DNA from: Fluctibacter halophilus
Lineage (GTDB): Bacteria > Pseudomonadota > Gammaproteobacteria > Enterobacterales > Alteromonadaceae
NCBI RefSeq assembly: GCF_020687825.1
Contig: NZ_JAJEWP010000004.1
Coordinates: 1 to 64,000, forward strand
DNA length: 64,000 nt
Direction: 5' to 3'
Positions within the stretch are counted from its first letter, which is position 1. Every line of letters starts with the position of its first letter. Position numbers and translations under genes: made by a program. Below the pieces are notes generated by a model that saw only the letters and a list, made by a program, of their open reading frames with translations, made no database searches and had not been told where the DNA came from. Below, piece after piece: positions 37,586 to 46,573 of the stretch.

Positions 37586-37768
37586 TTACTCCTCCACGAT
37601 CTCAACCATGTAGTTAACACGGTTAATCATACCGCGAACTGCAGGTGTATCTTCCAGTTCACGAACATGACCGATGCGGCGCAGACCCAGGCCAGTCAAA
37701 GTAGCCTTGTGCTTTGGCAAACGGCCAATCGCGCTTTTGGTTTGCTTTACTTTAATCATCTTTGCCAT
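37586..37768 (-). CDS. rpmD: 50S ribosomal protein L30
   Basis: A 60-residue protein beginning [20 protein letters not shown], a clear L30 match. The ATG at 37768 gives the family length; a start two codons upstream is possible but atypical. It lies directly between rpsE and rplO. Confidence 0.98.
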   Translation of the reverse strand: MAKMIKVKQTKSAIGRLPKHKATLTGLGLRRIGHVRELEDTPAVRGMINRVNYMVEIVEE

Positions 37769-37774
37769 GTTCAA

Positions 37775-38275
37775 TTACCCCAAAATCTCGTTTACGGGCA
37801 ACCCACGCTTGGCTGCAACCTGCTCAGGCGACTTCATGTCAACCAGAGCGTTGATGGTTGCGCGAACCACGTTAATTGGGTTGGTAGAACCGTAACATTT
37901 TGAAAGTACGTTCTGTACACCAGCAACTTCAAGTACTGCACGCATCGCACCACCGGCAATGATACCGGTACCTTCAGATGCAGGCTGCATGTAAACCTTG
38001 GAGCCAGAGTGACGACCCTTGATAGGGTGCTGCAACGTATTACCGTTCAGGTCAACGTTCACAAGATTGCGACGTGCCTTCTCCATGGCTTTCTGAATTG
38101 CGGCAGGCACTTCACGTGCTTTACCGTAACCGAAACCCACACGGCCATTACCGTCACCAACAACAGTCAGTGCGGTGAAACTGAAGATACGACCACCTTT
38201 AACCACTTTAGATACGCGGTTTACGGCAATCAATTTCTCCAACAGTTCACCATTTTGAACTTCTACTTTAGCCAT
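37775..38275 (-). CDS. rpsE: 30S ribosomal protein S5
   Basis: A 166-residue protein with the N-terminal double-stranded RNA-binding domain ([20 protein letters not shown]) and [20 protein letters not shown]. It acts in decoding fidelity and mRNA unwinding. Length matches the family. Order is rplR-rpsE-rpmD. Confidence 0.99.
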   Translation of the reverse strand: MAKVEVQNGELLEKLIAVNRVSKVVKGGRIFSFTALTVVGDGNGRVGFGYGKAREVPAAIQKAMEKARRNLVNVDLNGNTLQHPIKGRHSGSKVYMQPASEGTGIIAGGAMRAVLEVAGVQNVLSKCYGSTNPINVVRATINALVDMKSPEQVAAKRGLPVNEILG

Positions 38276-38284
38276 AATTAACTC

Positions 38285-38638
38285 CTAGAACTGAAGACCT
38301 GCTTCGCGAGCAGCATCAGCCAATGCCTTAACTCGACCATGATATTTGAACCCGCTACGGTCGAAAGCGACATCTTTGATGCCTTTTTCGATAGCGCGTT
38401 CAGCGATCGCTTTACCCACTGCAGCGGCTGCTTCAACGTTACCGGTCGCTTTCAGACCTTTACGCAAGTCAGCTTCTACAGTAGAGGCCGCCGCCATTAC
38501 TTCAGAACCGCTAGGAGCGATCAACTGAGCGTAGATGTGGCGAGGTGTGCGGTTTACAACCAAGCGATGCGCGGCCAGTTCACTAATTTTTTTGCGTGCA
38601 CGAGTAGCGCGACGCAAGCGAGCTGCTTTCTTATCCAT
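38285..38638 (-). CDS. rplR: 50S ribosomal protein L18
   Basis: A 117-residue 5S rRNA-binding protein starting [20 protein letters not shown] and ending with [15 protein letters not shown]. The ATG at 38638 has an AGGTGGG Shine-Dalgarno and gives the E. coli length; the GTG three codons upstream is rejected. Confidence 0.99.
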   Translation of the reverse strand: MDKKAARLRRATRARKKISELAAHRLVVNRTPRHIYAQLIAPSGSEVMAAASTVEADLRKGLKATGNVEAAAAVGKAIAERAIEKGIKDVAFDRSGFKYHGRVKALADAAREAGLQF

Positions 38639-38647
38639 CGTACCCAC

Positions 38648-39181
38648 CTATTTCTTCTTAGCTTCTTTACGACGCACAACTTCATCTGCGTAACGAACAC
38701 CTTTGCCTTTGTAAGGCTCTGGCGGACGATAACCGCGGATGTTAGCTGCAACCTGACCCACCAACTGCTTATCTGCGCCTTTGACGAGGATTTCAGTTTG
38801 GCTTGGAGTTTCTACGGTGATGCCTTGAGGCATTTCGTATACGACAGGGTGAGAGAAACCCAGTGTCAGGTTCAGTTTGCTACCTTGTGCTTGCGCACGG
38901 TAACCAACACCATTCAACTGTAATTTTTTCTCGAACCCTTCGGTAACACCGATAACCATGGCGTTCAACAGTGCACGAGCAGTACCTGCTTGTGCCCAAC
39001 CGTTAGGCATGCCTTCGCGAGGCAGGGCTTTCAGTTGGTTTTCTTCTTGAACAACTTCAACGGCTTCGTTGAATACACGGTTCAATGTACCGTTCTTACC
39101 TTTTACTGTGACTTCTTGACCGGCGATAGAAACTTCTACGCCAGACGCGATATCGACAGGAGCTTTAGCTACACGTGACAT
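38648..39181 (-). CDS. rplF: 50S ribosomal protein L6
   Basis: A 177-residue protein starting [20 protein letters not shown] with the conserved C-terminal [16 protein letters not shown]. Its two-domain RNA-binding structure contacts helix 97 of 23S rRNA near the factor-binding site. It is normally placed between rpsH and rplR. Confidence 0.99.
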   Translation of the reverse strand: MSRVAKAPVDIASGVEVSIAGQEVTVKGKNGTLNRVFNEAVEVVQEENQLKALPREGMPNGWAQAGTARALLNAMVIGVTEGFEKKLQLNGVGYRAQAQGSKLNLTLGFSHPVVYEMPQGITVETPSQTEILVKGADKQLVGQVAANIRGYRPPEPYKGKGVRYADEVVRRKEAKKK

Positions 39182-39195
39182 TGATACTTCCTCCG

Positions 39196-39588
39196 TTACG
39201 CTACATAACCGATGATCTCACCGCCCATGCCCGCTTTACGCGCTGCACGGTCAGTCATCACACCTTTAGAAGTAGACACGATAGCTACGCCCAGACCACC
39301 CATTACTTTTGGCAGCTCATCTTTCTTTTTGTAGATGCGCAGGCCAGGGCGGCTGACACGTTCAATGCTTTCGATTACTCGTTTGCCTTCGAAGTACTTC
39401 AGCGTCACTTCCATCACAGGCTTAACGTCACCAGAAACAGCGAAGTCTTCGATGTAACCTTCTTCTTTCAGCACTTTGGCAATAGCCGTGCGCAGTTTAG
39501 ATGAAGGCATAGATACGGAGATCTTCTGTGCCATCTGGCCGTTACGGATGCGGGTAAACATATCCGCGATAGGATCTTGCATGCTCAT
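39196..39588 (-). CDS. rpsH: 30S ribosomal protein S8
   Basis: A 130-residue protein starting [20 protein letters not shown] and ending with GGEIIGYVA. It binds the central domain of 16S rRNA. In E. coli S8 is also the translational regulator of the spc operon; I did not map its mRNA target here. Confidence 0.99.
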   Translation of the reverse strand: MSMQDPIADMFTRIRNGQMAQKISVSMPSSKLRTAIAKVLKEEGYIEDFAVSGDVKPVMEVTLKYFEGKRVIESIERVSRPGLRIYKKKDELPKVMGGLGVAIVSTSKGVMTDRAARKAGMGGEIIGYVA

Positions 39589-39600
39589 ATCTGCTACTCC

Positions 39601-39906
39601 TTACCAGCTGGCTTTTTTCAGGCCAGGGACTTCACCGCGCATTGCTGCTTCACGCAGCTTGATACGGCTAAGACCGAATTTGCGTAGGAAACCATGTGGA
39701 CGACCAGTCACGCGGCAGCGATTTTGCTGGCGAGTGCGAGCCGAGTCACGTGGAAGTTGTTGCAGCTTCAGAACAGCATCCCAACGCTCTTCATCAGACG
39801 CGTTTACGTCGCTGATGATCGCTTTCAATGCTGCACGCTTTTCAGCGTACTTCGCAACGAGTTTGGCGCGTTTTACTTCGCGCGCTTTCATTGATTCTTT
39901 TGCCAT
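39601..39906 (-). CDS. rpsN: 30S ribosomal protein S14
   Basis: A 101-residue protein of the long, zinc-free type, starting [20 protein letters not shown]. It has the C-terminal [18 protein letters not shown]. No Cys-x2-Cys pairs are present, which distinguishes it from the short zinc form. It lies between rplE and rpsH. Confidence 0.99.
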   Translation of the reverse strand: MAKESMKAREVKRAKLVAKYAEKRAALKAIISDVNASDEERWDAVLKLQQLPRDSARTRQQNRCRVTGRPHGFLRKFGLSRIKLREAAMRGEVPGLKKASW

Positions 39907-39917
39907 AACCCTACCCC

Positions 39918-40457
39918 TTATTTTCTGAACGGGAAGTTGAACGCGTTCAACAACGCACGAGCTTCCTCATCGGACTTCGCACTGGTAGTGATAGTGATAT
40001 CCATACCGCGAACCTTATCCACTTTATCAAAGTCGATTTCAGGGAAGATGATTTGCTCACGAACGCCCATGCTGTAGTTACCACGGCCGTCGAATGACTT
40101 AGGATTCAGGCCACGGAAGTCACGGATACGAGGAATTGCGATTGAAACCAAACGCTCAAAGAATTCCCACATACGTTCGCCACGCAGGGTTACTTTACAG
40201 CCAATCGGATAACCTTCACGGATTTTAAAACCCGCGACGGATTTACGAGCAACAGTGACAATCGGCTTCTGGCCAGCGATAGCAGCCATATCGGCTTGCG
40301 CATTTTCCAGAATTTTCTTGTCCGCTACTGCTTCACCCAAACCCATGTTCAGGGTGATTTTTTCAATCCGAGGGACTTGCATGACGCTTTTGTAGCCGAA
40401 CTGCTTAGCAAGTTCGCCCACTACTGTTTCTTTATAGAAATCATGCAGTTTCGCCAT
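39918..40457 (-). CDS. rplE: 50S ribosomal protein L5
   Basis: A 179-residue 5S rRNA-binding protein starting [20 protein letters not shown], with [18 protein letters not shown] and [17 protein letters not shown]. The ATG at 40457 gives the family length; the TTG four codons upstream is not needed. Confidence 0.99.
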   Translation of the reverse strand: MAKLHDFYKETVVGELAKQFGYKSVMQVPRIEKITLNMGLGEAVADKKILENAQADMAAIAGQKPIVTVARKSVAGFKIREGYPIGCKVTLRGERMWEFFERLVSIAIPRIRDFRGLNPKSFDGRGNYSMGVREQIIFPEIDFDKVDKVRGMDITITTSAKSDEEARALLNAFNFPFRK

Positions 40458-40473
40458 CGTACTCTCCAATTAA

Positions 40474-40788
40474 TTAAACCAGTTCACCGTTCGATTTGAA
40501 GACGCGAACTTTCTTGTCGCCTTCAGAACGGAAACCTACGCGATCTGCTTTACCCGTTTGAGGGTTAACAATCGCGACATTAGAAACGTGAATGGAAGCT
40601 TCTTTCTCAACGATGCCACCAGGGACATTCATGTGAGGGTTAGGCTTCTGGTGCTTCTTCACCACATTCACACCTTCAACGATCAGACGGTCTTCAGACG
40701 TCAGGACTTTCAGGACTTTGCCTTGTTTGCCTTTGTCTTTACCGGCCAATACAACAACTTCATCATCACGACGAATTTTGTTAGCCAT
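40474..40788 (-). CDS. rplX: 50S ribosomal protein L24
   Basis: A 104-residue KOW-domain protein ([20 protein letters not shown]) that starts large-subunit assembly. Length equals the E. coli protein. It lies 12 bases after rplN and 16 bases before the rplE start. Confidence 0.99.
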   Translation of the reverse strand: MANKIRRDDEVVVLAGKDKGKQGKVLKVLTSEDRLIVEGVNVVKKHQKPNPHMNVPGGIVEKEASIHVSNVAIVNPQTGKADRVGFRSEGDKKVRVFKSNGELV

Positions 40789-40800
40789 TATCGTGACTCC

Positions 40801-41169
40801 TTATAGTACCTCTGGGGCCAGTGAGATGATTTTCATGAACGAATCGCCACGAAGCTCACGGGTTACCGGTCCGAAGATACGCGTACCAATGGGTTGCTTG
40901 TTTGCATTAAGCAACACTGCTGCGTTGCTGTCGAAACGGATCGAAGAACCGTCAGGACGACGAACGCCTTTCTTAGTACGCACCACCACTGCATTCAGTA
41001 CGTCACCTTTTTTAACTTTACCGCGAGGAATTGCTTCCTTGACGGTAACTTTGATGATGTCACCGATATGTGCATAACGGCGATGCGAGCCACCAAGAAC
41101 CTTAATACACTGAACCCTGCGAGCGCCGGAGTTGTCGGCAACATCCAGGTTAGTTTGCATTTGGATCAT
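40801..41169 (-). CDS. rplN: 50S ribosomal protein L14
   Basis: A 122-residue protein starting [20 protein letters not shown] and ending with [11 protein letters not shown]. It sits at the subunit interface. It is the first gene of the spc unit. In most gammaproteobacteria rpsQ and the rest of the S10 operon lie just upstream; here the next upstream coding sequences run the other way and are unrelated. Confidence 0.99.
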   Translation of the reverse strand: MIQMQTNLDVADNSGARRVQCIKVLGGSHRRYAHIGDIIKVTVKEAIPRGKVKKGDVLNAVVVRTKKGVRRPDGSSIRFDSNAAVLLNANKQPIGTRIFGPVTRELRGDSFMKIISLAPEVL

Positions 41170-41512
41170 GTTAGTGCTCCGCTGTTAAGTAAGACTCTCT
41201 CGAGTCGTCTAAGCTGCTAAATCAGCGCGCATTTTAAGCAATGCTTGCTGAATTTTTATACATACCCCGATAAAAAGGGCGCGAAATGATAACAGAAAAC
41301 ATCAGCCTAAGATAGCGCAATTTCGAATTATTTTTGGGCACCGGGGAGGCCGCTGAAAAACACACCGCCATAGGTCCGGAATCCTTGTTATGCCTGGCAA
41401 TCAGGACCTAAGTACGGCGCCGAAAAAGGCTCAGCACACTACGCTTTGGAAGTCAGTTTGCAGTACACCTCATATGTGCTGACGAAATCATCAAATTCAA
41501 GAGGGACCGTAA
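41170..41512. other. Divergent intergenic region between rplN and the microcin-like genes
   Basis: This 343-base stretch has no coding sequence I can support. Toward rplN it holds a likely spc promoter. Toward the small peptide genes it holds two inverted repeats: TAGGTCC (41371) with GGACCTA (41404), and TCAGCACA (41431) with TGTGCTGA (41475). These could fold the leader RNA. A Shine-Dalgarno (AGAGGGA) precedes the ATG at 41513. A plus-strand promoter is not clear. Confidence 0.6.
41231..41260 (-). promoter_or_regulatory. Candidate spc operon promoter
   Basis: On the minus strand, TAAAAT (41236-41231) is followed by a GCGCGC discriminator, the same arrangement as the rrn promoters at the left of the window. 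The -35 is poor. The position, about 65 bases before the rplN start, and the GC-rich discriminator fit a growth-rate-controlled ribosomal promoter. Confidence 0.5.
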
Positions 41513-41722
41513 ATGAAACTATTGTCACAACAGCAATACACCGCCGTGAGTGGCGGCAACCTCGGCGTTATTCGCACCATCTTTGAAGCCATTGGCATCG
41601 CCATCATCATGGATGACTCCGGCCGAGCCATGGAGCGAGGGTTCCGGGAATCGAGCCGGGAAAGCTTCTCAGACTATTACGACTATGTGGATACCACTGG
41701 TCGCTTAAGCGGATATGCGTGA
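41513..41722 (+). CDS. Small peptide with microcin V-type double-glycine leader (peptide 1)
   Basis: A 69-residue protein. The first 15 residues, MKLLSQQQYTAVSGG, closely follow the leader of class II microcins (microcin V: MRTLTLNELDSVSGG), with cleavage expected after GG by a peptidase-containing ABC transporter. The predicted 54-residue mature peptide has a hydrophobic helix (VIRTIFEAIGIAII) and then a charged, Ser/Tyr-rich tail. It has no Cys and is not Gly-rich. The Shine-Dalgarno AGAGGGA supports the start. It is followed by a second leader peptide and a small membrane protein, an arrangement that suggests a bacteriocin or signalling peptide set. Function is inferred. Confidence 0.75.
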   Translation: MKLLSQQQYTAVSGGNLGVIRTIFEAIGIAIIMDDSGRAMERGFRESSRESFSDYYDYVDTTGRLSGYA

Positions 41723-41732
41723 GGACTGAACG

Positions 41733-41918
41733 ATGCAACGACTCGAACAACAACTTACCACCGTGTGCGGCGGAAACTTTATGGATGAAATCTGGTATGA
41801 AGTTGGCGCCTACATGCAACGGCTAAGCTCCACCCGATACATGGAAGACATCCATGCCGCGGGACGTGACGGTGAAACACAACAAGTGCGCGAAATGCTC
41901 AACGATCCACTGCTTTGA
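41733..41918 (+). CDS. Small peptide with double-glycine leader (peptide 2)
   Basis: A 61-residue protein with a 14-residue double-glycine leader, MQRLEQQLTTVCGG, closely matching that of peptide 1 (L-x-Q-Q-x-x-x-V-x-G-G). The expected mature part has 47 residues, starts NFMDEIWYEVGAYM and is acidic and helical. Unlike peptide 1 it carries a Cys at leader position -3. It starts 10 bases after peptide 1 ends, with a GAGG Shine-Dalgarno, so the two are co-transcribed and may act as a two-peptide pair. Confidence 0.72.
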   Translation: MQRLEQQLTTVCGGNFMDEIWYEVGAYMQRLSSTRYMEDIHAAGRDGETQQVREMLNDPLL

Positions 41919-41933
41919 ACGCAGGTTGAAACG

Positions 41934-42158
41934 ATGACGATTTATGGCTTTTTTGTACAGTTATTCCGTTTAACCCTACTCTATGTCGCCGTCCTGATGC
42001 TGGCACAGGTATGCCTACACTGGACGGGTATTATCGCCACCTGGCGGGGAGGCAATGGGCTGGTGCCCTATGCATTTTTGCTGGCGATAATCACGATATG
42101 GGTGTGTTCAAAGAAAGGCACCGTCTCGGCATTGGCTAACAAATCCGCTAAGCACTAA
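41934..42158 (+). CDS. Small two-span membrane protein, possible immunity protein
   Basis: A 74-residue protein with two strongly hydrophobic segments (about residues 7-27 and 43-58) and a basic C-terminus (KKGTVSALANKSAKH). I recognise no family. It starts 15 bases after peptide 2 on the same strand. Small membrane proteins in this position commonly give self-immunity in class II microcin clusters. That role is inferred from position and shape only. Confidence 0.6.
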   Translation: MTIYGFFVQLFRLTLLYVAVLMLAQVCLHWTGIIATWRGGNGLVPYAFLLAIITIWVCSKKGTVSALANKSAKH

Positions 42159-42222
42159 ACCAAAGCAAGGTTTATCCCTGATAGCAATTTCGTTGCACAT
42201 GCGCGTTACGTCGCAGACAAAA

Positions 42223-42252
42223 AAAAGCGGCTTCTGTCTAGAAGCCGCTTTT
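42223..42252. terminator. Bidirectional Rho-independent terminator
   Basis: AAAAGCGGCTTCT and AGAAGCCGCTTTT pair perfectly around a four-base loop, with A8 before and T4 after. It ends the plus-strand microcin-like genes. On the minus strand, with an eight-U tail, it ends the DUF4397 lipoprotein gene whose stop is at 42267. Confidence 0.93.
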
Positions 42253-42266
42253 CACTGATAGATTCA

Positions 42267-43634
42267 TCAGTACAACAAGGAAATGGCATACCCTGTTGGC
42301 GAGTCCGTTGATGGCTCAATGGTGATGATGTAGTTTTGCTCTTCGTTCAAGCCCAACAGTTGGGTGCGATCCAGCAATTGTTGCGTGTCTTCATTGCCAT
42401 CATAAACAGCAATCAACTCATAGAAATCGCTTGGCAATGACAACTCTTTGGATTCACCAAAATCGATGCTGGACAGCACAAATTGTGCGGATTCGATGGT
42501 TTCGTCCTTACGCACGAAATACAAATCAACATCCACGAAGTCCGGTACCAGATTCACTGCGCGTACTTCTTTGTCATACACCTGAGGCAGGTTACTTTCT
42601 GCGAAAGACAATGATGACAGCTTTTGTTCCGCATCCATGTACAACACGATCGCTTTACTTTGTCCTTGGTTCAACGTCACCAAGCGGTTGTTGAAGCTCA
42701 ACGAAGCATCCGCGTTTTGCGCGGACAAGCGATAGTCACCAAACTCAATGTCGGTAAAATCACTCAGGGTATTGGCATCCAAAGCAATCTCTTGCCCTTC
42801 AGTGTCGTTACCGTCCAAGCTCACCGTCAGGGTAGCATCGCCATCCAGACTGTTGTAGATACGATACTGAGCAGTAGCGTCTGTATCCGCGTAAGTAGTC
42901 ACTGAAGACGAATTGGTGATCAGATCAATCTGAACCGCATCCTGGATAGCACCGGTGCTTTCACGGATCGCCAGAACATATTCGGTAGCAAAACCGAAGT
43001 TGATGGTAGGACTTTCAAACAACACTTCACTGCCGCCCGGAGCCGTCAGGTAGATGGTGTATTCACCTTCATCGAAGTCATCACTGTCTTCGTCACCGTC
43101 CCAGTAAGCAAACTCGTCAAACCCCTGGTAGGTTACTGTACCCAGCAGGTTGGCTGACTCAAACGGCGCGCCGGAATCACTCATGTAAACATCATAGCTG
43201 CCATTCGTTTCGATCGTGGAAGTGGCGAACAAACGGAAATGGTCCACCATGTCTTCACGTTCGAAAGTGTACTCTGAAAACACTGGGTTGCTGTAATCGC
43301 CAGTCAACATGACCAACGTCTTGTCACCTTCTGACAAGTTGACGGTCATTTCATCAACCAGTACTTGCTGGTCATCGGAGTCGGTGCGATAAAACTCGAT
43401 GTCAACGTCACCTGCGTCCAGAGAAAACATGCTGGTAGCGTCACCGAAAGCCGCAGATCCCAGGGTACCTTGCTCCACACCGCTCATGGTTGTTACAGCA
43501 CTGTTCGCAGAGCCATTATAAAATTGTAGATAACCGTCAGGGAATTCGCTGTTGTTGTCGTCACTACCGCCACAACCGGCCAGACCCAGTGAAAGGGCGA
43601 CGGCTGCCAGGGGGTATCGCAGATTACTTCGCAT
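42267..43634 (-). CDS. DUF4397-type lipoprotein
   Basis: A 455-residue lipoprotein with signal peptide and lipobox LGLAGC (Cys about residue 21), followed by an acidic Gly/Ser/Asp linker (GGSDDNNSEF). The body repeats a beta-rich pattern typical of DUF4397: YLQFYNGSANSA near the start, YRIYNSLDGDATLTVSLDG in the middle and VRAVNLVPDFVDVDLYFV late. The protein is very acidic. It likely faces the periplasm or cell surface. Function is unknown. It stands alone with its own strong terminator. Confidence 0.8.
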   Translation of the reverse strand: MRSNLRYPLAAVALSLGLAGCGGSDDNNSEFPDGYLQFYNGSANSAVTTMSGVEQGTLGSAAFGDATSMFSLDAGDVDIEFYRTDSDDQQVLVDEMTVNLSEGDKTLVMLTGDYSNPVFSEYTFEREDMVDHFRLFATSTIETNGSYDVYMSDSGAPFESANLLGTVTYQGFDEFAYWDGDEDSDDFDEGEYTIYLTAPGGSEVLFESPTINFGFATEYVLAIRESTGAIQDAVQIDLITNSSSVTTYADTDATAQYRIYNSLDGDATLTVSLDGNDTEGQEIALDANTLSDFTDIEFGDYRLSAQNADASLSFNNRLVTLNQGQSKAIVLYMDAEQKLSSLSFAESNLPQVYDKEVRAVNLVPDFVDVDLYFVRKDETIESAQFVLSSIDFGESKELSLPSDFYELIAVYDGNEDTQQLLDRTQLLGLNEEQNYIITIEPSTDSPTGYAISLLY

Positions 43635-43775
43635 TAACTCTAATCCTTTATTTATGATTCGAGGGAAAAATAGCCGATGATTTTATATCGAAGTTAGGAG
43701 GGATTCACCATGGAAAAGTTCATTCCTTTACAAAAACTTTGCATATTCAGCTCAAATTCATGTAACGAACGATGA

Positions 43776-43800
43776 ATGGCGGTGATTTTTTCACCGCCAT
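43776..43800 (-). terminator. Hairpin downstream of the acyl-CoA synthetase
   Basis: A perfect 10-bp inverted repeat, ATGGCGGTGA / TCACCGCCAT, with a five-base loop begins 13 bases after the stop codon at 43814. No U run follows on the minus strand, so it may be a weak terminator or a 3'-end stabiliser. Confidence 0.45.
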
Positions 43801-43813
43801 AACCACTATTCGC

Positions 43814-45463
43814 TCATGATGAGGCGGTTAACCATACCACCGGTTGATCGTGTTTCTGATTGATAACATCCGCAAAACGGTCTTCGAGTATGTGCCGTTT
43901 TACTTTCAGTGTCGGGGTCAACAAATCGTTTTCGATGGTCCAGGGTTCTGACATTACAATAAAGTGGTCCAGTACCTGATGACTCTCGAGACTGTCATTC
44001 ACTGCCGTAAGCGTGTTTTGCAAGCTCTGATGCAGCTCATCCTTGGCCTTGTTGCGGGTTTCTTCCGCCAGCACCAGCAATGCAATGGGCTGTTTCAAAT
44101 TACTGCCGGTTACACACACCTGCTCGATAATGGCATTTTCCATGATCTTGGCTTCAATCGGCACGGGCGTGACATATTTGCCTTTGGCGGTTTTAAAAAT
44201 GTCTTTTAAACGACCGGTAATGCGCACATAGCCTTCGGCATCAATTTCGCCTTTGTCGCCAGTGCGAAGATAACCATCATCAGTGAACACTTCGGCGGTT
44301 TTTTCTGGCTCCAGGTAATACTCTTTCATATTGCACGGGGCTTTAACCTGGATCTCGCCTTCATCAGAAATTCGAATATCCACACCTTCATAAGGTCTGC
44401 CGATACTGCCTATCTTATCGACTCTGAACGGTACCGAACCGGTGCCATACGCACTGTTCTCCGTCATCCCCCACCCTTCGGAGATGTTGATGCCGATGCG
44501 ATGAAACCACTCAATCGTCGCGGGCGAGATAGGCGCGGAACCGCTGGCCCACAAACGGGCCTTATCCAGCCCCAGTTGCTGACGAATTTTACGCGCCACC
44601 GCTTTGCCTACAAAGGGGATGGCGAGCAGAAAATTGAGTTTCTTCTGTGGCATTTTCGCCAAGATACCCATTTGGAATCGCGTCCACAGGCGGGGCACAG
44701 AAATAAACAACGTCGGCTGAGCCTGCTTAACATCGCGGGTAAAGGTATCCAGGGATTCAATGAAGCTGATTTGCATACCCGAGAAATAGGCTGCCGCTTC
44801 GACCAACACACGCTCGGTAATGTGAGCAAGAGGCAAGTAGCTGACAATCCTGTCATCACCGTTGACCGTGAGTGCTTTCAAAGAACTTTGTGCGGCCCAA
44901 CAAATAGAACCATACGTATGTACGACACCTTTCGGGCTGCCTGTGCTACCGGAGGTATAGATGATCGTCATGATGTCATCCAAGGCGGGGCGGAATTCAC
45001 CTTCGACAGCTGGGTTCTGGCACATTTGCTCCCAACTGATCTGTGTATCACAGCCGGGATAGGGAAAACCGATGGTTTTAATGTCGTCGGGAATAGCCGC
45101 CAACTGCGGCTCTGGGTCGTCCAGCTTGCCGACAAAAACAACCGGGCATTGCGCGTGCTTTAGCACGTATTGAATGGTGCTTTCCCCAGCGGTGGGAAAA
45201 ATAGGGATAGAGACGTGTCCGGCCATCATGATCGCCAAATCAGCAATAAACCACTCTGCACAGTTTTTCGACAACAGCGCGATATGGCTGCCTTTGGGCA
45301 GATCCATGGCCTGCAGACCACTTGCCACACGACGCACAACCGCATCGAACTCGGCCCAGGTGTAGGTTTCTAACTTGTCCCCTTTGGGTTGTTGAAGAAA
45401 CAGTTTATCGGGATGCGTCTGCACATGTTGATAGTGCATATCGAGTAGGGTTTTCAGCTCCAT
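43814..45463 (-). CDS. Long-chain fatty-acid acyl-CoA synthetase (AMP-forming)
   Basis: A 549-residue member of the ANL adenylate-forming family. It has the P-loop IYTSGSTGSPKGVVHTYG near residue 170, GWGMTENSAYGTG, YLRTGDKGEID and RLKDIFKTAKGKYV. It activates a fatty acid to acyl-AMP and then acyl-CoA at the inner membrane. The start follows the usual length for the bacterial FAA1/FadD15-like group. It is a single gene; the chain-length specificity is not readable. Confidence 0.88.
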   Translation of the reverse strand: MELKTLLDMHYQHVQTHPDKLFLQQPKGDKLETYTWAEFDAVVRRVASGLQAMDLPKGSHIALLSKNCAEWFIADLAIMMAGHVSIPIFPTAGESTIQYVLKHAQCPVVFVGKLDDPEPQLAAIPDDIKTIGFPYPGCDTQISWEQMCQNPAVEGEFRPALDDIMTIIYTSGSTGSPKGVVHTYGSICWAAQSSLKALTVNGDDRIVSYLPLAHITERVLVEAAAYFSGMQISFIESLDTFTRDVKQAQPTLFISVPRLWTRFQMGILAKMPQKKLNFLLAIPFVGKAVARKIRQQLGLDKARLWASGSAPISPATIEWFHRIGINISEGWGMTENSAYGTGSVPFRVDKIGSIGRPYEGVDIRISDEGEIQVKAPCNMKEYYLEPEKTAEVFTDDGYLRTGDKGEIDAEGYVRITGRLKDIFKTAKGKYVTPVPIEAKIMENAIIEQVCVTGSNLKQPIALLVLAEETRNKAKDELHQSLQNTLTAVNDSLESHQVLDHFIVMSEPWTIENDLLTPTLKVKRHILEDRFADVINQKHDQPVVWLTASS

Positions 45464-45582
45464 AACACCGGCCTTCCTGACTAAATGGATAACGAACGAG
45501 GGCCATACTGTTCCTCGTCAAAAGACACTCAGACTAATCAGTATGTTAATAAAAAGCTAACCAAATCGAATGATAGAGTAAA

Positions 45583-46551
45583 TTAATTTCGGTGATAATC
45601 GGCCAAGATGGGCTGAAATGGGTAGATTTTGGTTCGTTCTGCCACAGGAACAGGTGATGTTTCATACGCGACAATGTATTCCAGTGCCAACACACCGACA
45701 CGGTGATTGCCACCATAGGTCACAGACATCTTGCCCGCCTGAATCGCAGCGATAGCCTGAGATGTTGCATCGACCCCACCAATAACGGGCAACGTCTCAT
45801 CGTTGCCATACGTATCCAACGCCCCCAAAGCAATATCATCATTGGCGGCCCACACGATGTGTAACTGACCGTAACGTTGCCGTAGACCCGTCGTCAACGT
45901 TCGCGCTTTTGCGCGGTTCCAGTCAGCGACAACCCGTTGCAACATGTCAACCTCCTGCGCGCTGCTGAGTCGTTGCAGCGCACCGCTGTCACGGGCGCGG
46001 GAGGTATCCAAAACACGGTCGCCGGATAATACAATCATACGCAGTGGTCTGGCTTCGAAGCGCTTTTTCGCCATGCTGATCAGCGTATCAGCCAGGGTGT
46101 AGCCGACCGACGTGTCATCAAAAAATAATTGCCCAACCCATTGCTGATAGACCGTACCTGGCGCCCCTGCAGCCTCGGCCTCCTCGCTGGGGATGGCGGA
46201 ATTGATCGTCACCAATCGGGTAGCGCTGCCTTCGAAGGCCTCTAACAAGGGCAATGCACTGGCCCCTCTGGGCATGGTAATGATGTAATCTGGGGGGGTA
46301 GAGCCACTTAACACCGATTTTACCGGTTGCAGGTATTCAAATCGATTGTCGAAAGGGACCTGCTCAAACCGCAAATCAATGCCCAGTTGCGCAGCTCTGG
46401 CGGGCATCGGCTCCATGACCTGATCCCAGAAAACTGACTCACCGGGTCCCGGCCCAACAAACACAACACGTGTGACGGGGCTGGATTGCAGGTCAGACCC
46501 ATGCACGGCACTGGCCAGAGCCAACAATACACTGCAAAGCGGTCTGAACAT
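45583..46551 (-). CDS. Periplasmic sugar-type substrate-binding protein, orphan
   Basis: A 322-residue protein of the periplasmic-binding fold type I (RbsB/LacI-like) with a signal peptide MFRPLCSVLLALASAVHGSD. Typical segments are VVFVGPGPGESVFWDQVMEP, HIVWAANDDIALGALDTYG and VIGGVDATSQAIAAIQAGKM. The ATG at 46551 was chosen because it starts the signal peptide; the frame is open to 46680, but that part lies inside rlmB. No ABC permease or ATPase is nearby, so it may serve a chemoreceptor or sensor kinase elsewhere. The ligand is unknown. Confidence 0.78.
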   Translation of the reverse strand: MFRPLCSVLLALASAVHGSDLQSSPVTRVVFVGPGPGESVFWDQVMEPMPARAAQLGIDLRFEQVPFDNRFEYLQPVKSVLSGSTPPDYIITMPRGASALPLLEAFEGSATRLVTINSAIPSEEAEAAGAPGTVYQQWVGQLFFDDTSVGYTLADTLISMAKKRFEARPLRMIVLSGDRVLDTSRARDSGALQRLSSAQEVDMLQRVVADWNRAKARTLTTGLRQRYGQLHIVWAANDDIALGALDTYGNDETLPVIGGVDATSQAIAAIQAGKMSVTYGGNHRVGVLALEYIVAYETSPVPVAERTKIYPFQPILADYHRN

Positions 46552-46573
46552 TGAGTGCCCTAGTCCAGCAAGA

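Noticed and set aside
38339-38923. 194-residue plus-strand frame across rplR and rplF
   Set aside because: It is antisense to two highly conserved ribosomal protein genes; composition is typical of a shadow frame.
44501-45163. 220-residue plus-strand frame inside the acyl-CoA synthetase
   Set aside because: It is fully antisense to conserved ANL motifs and has no family features; a shadow frame.
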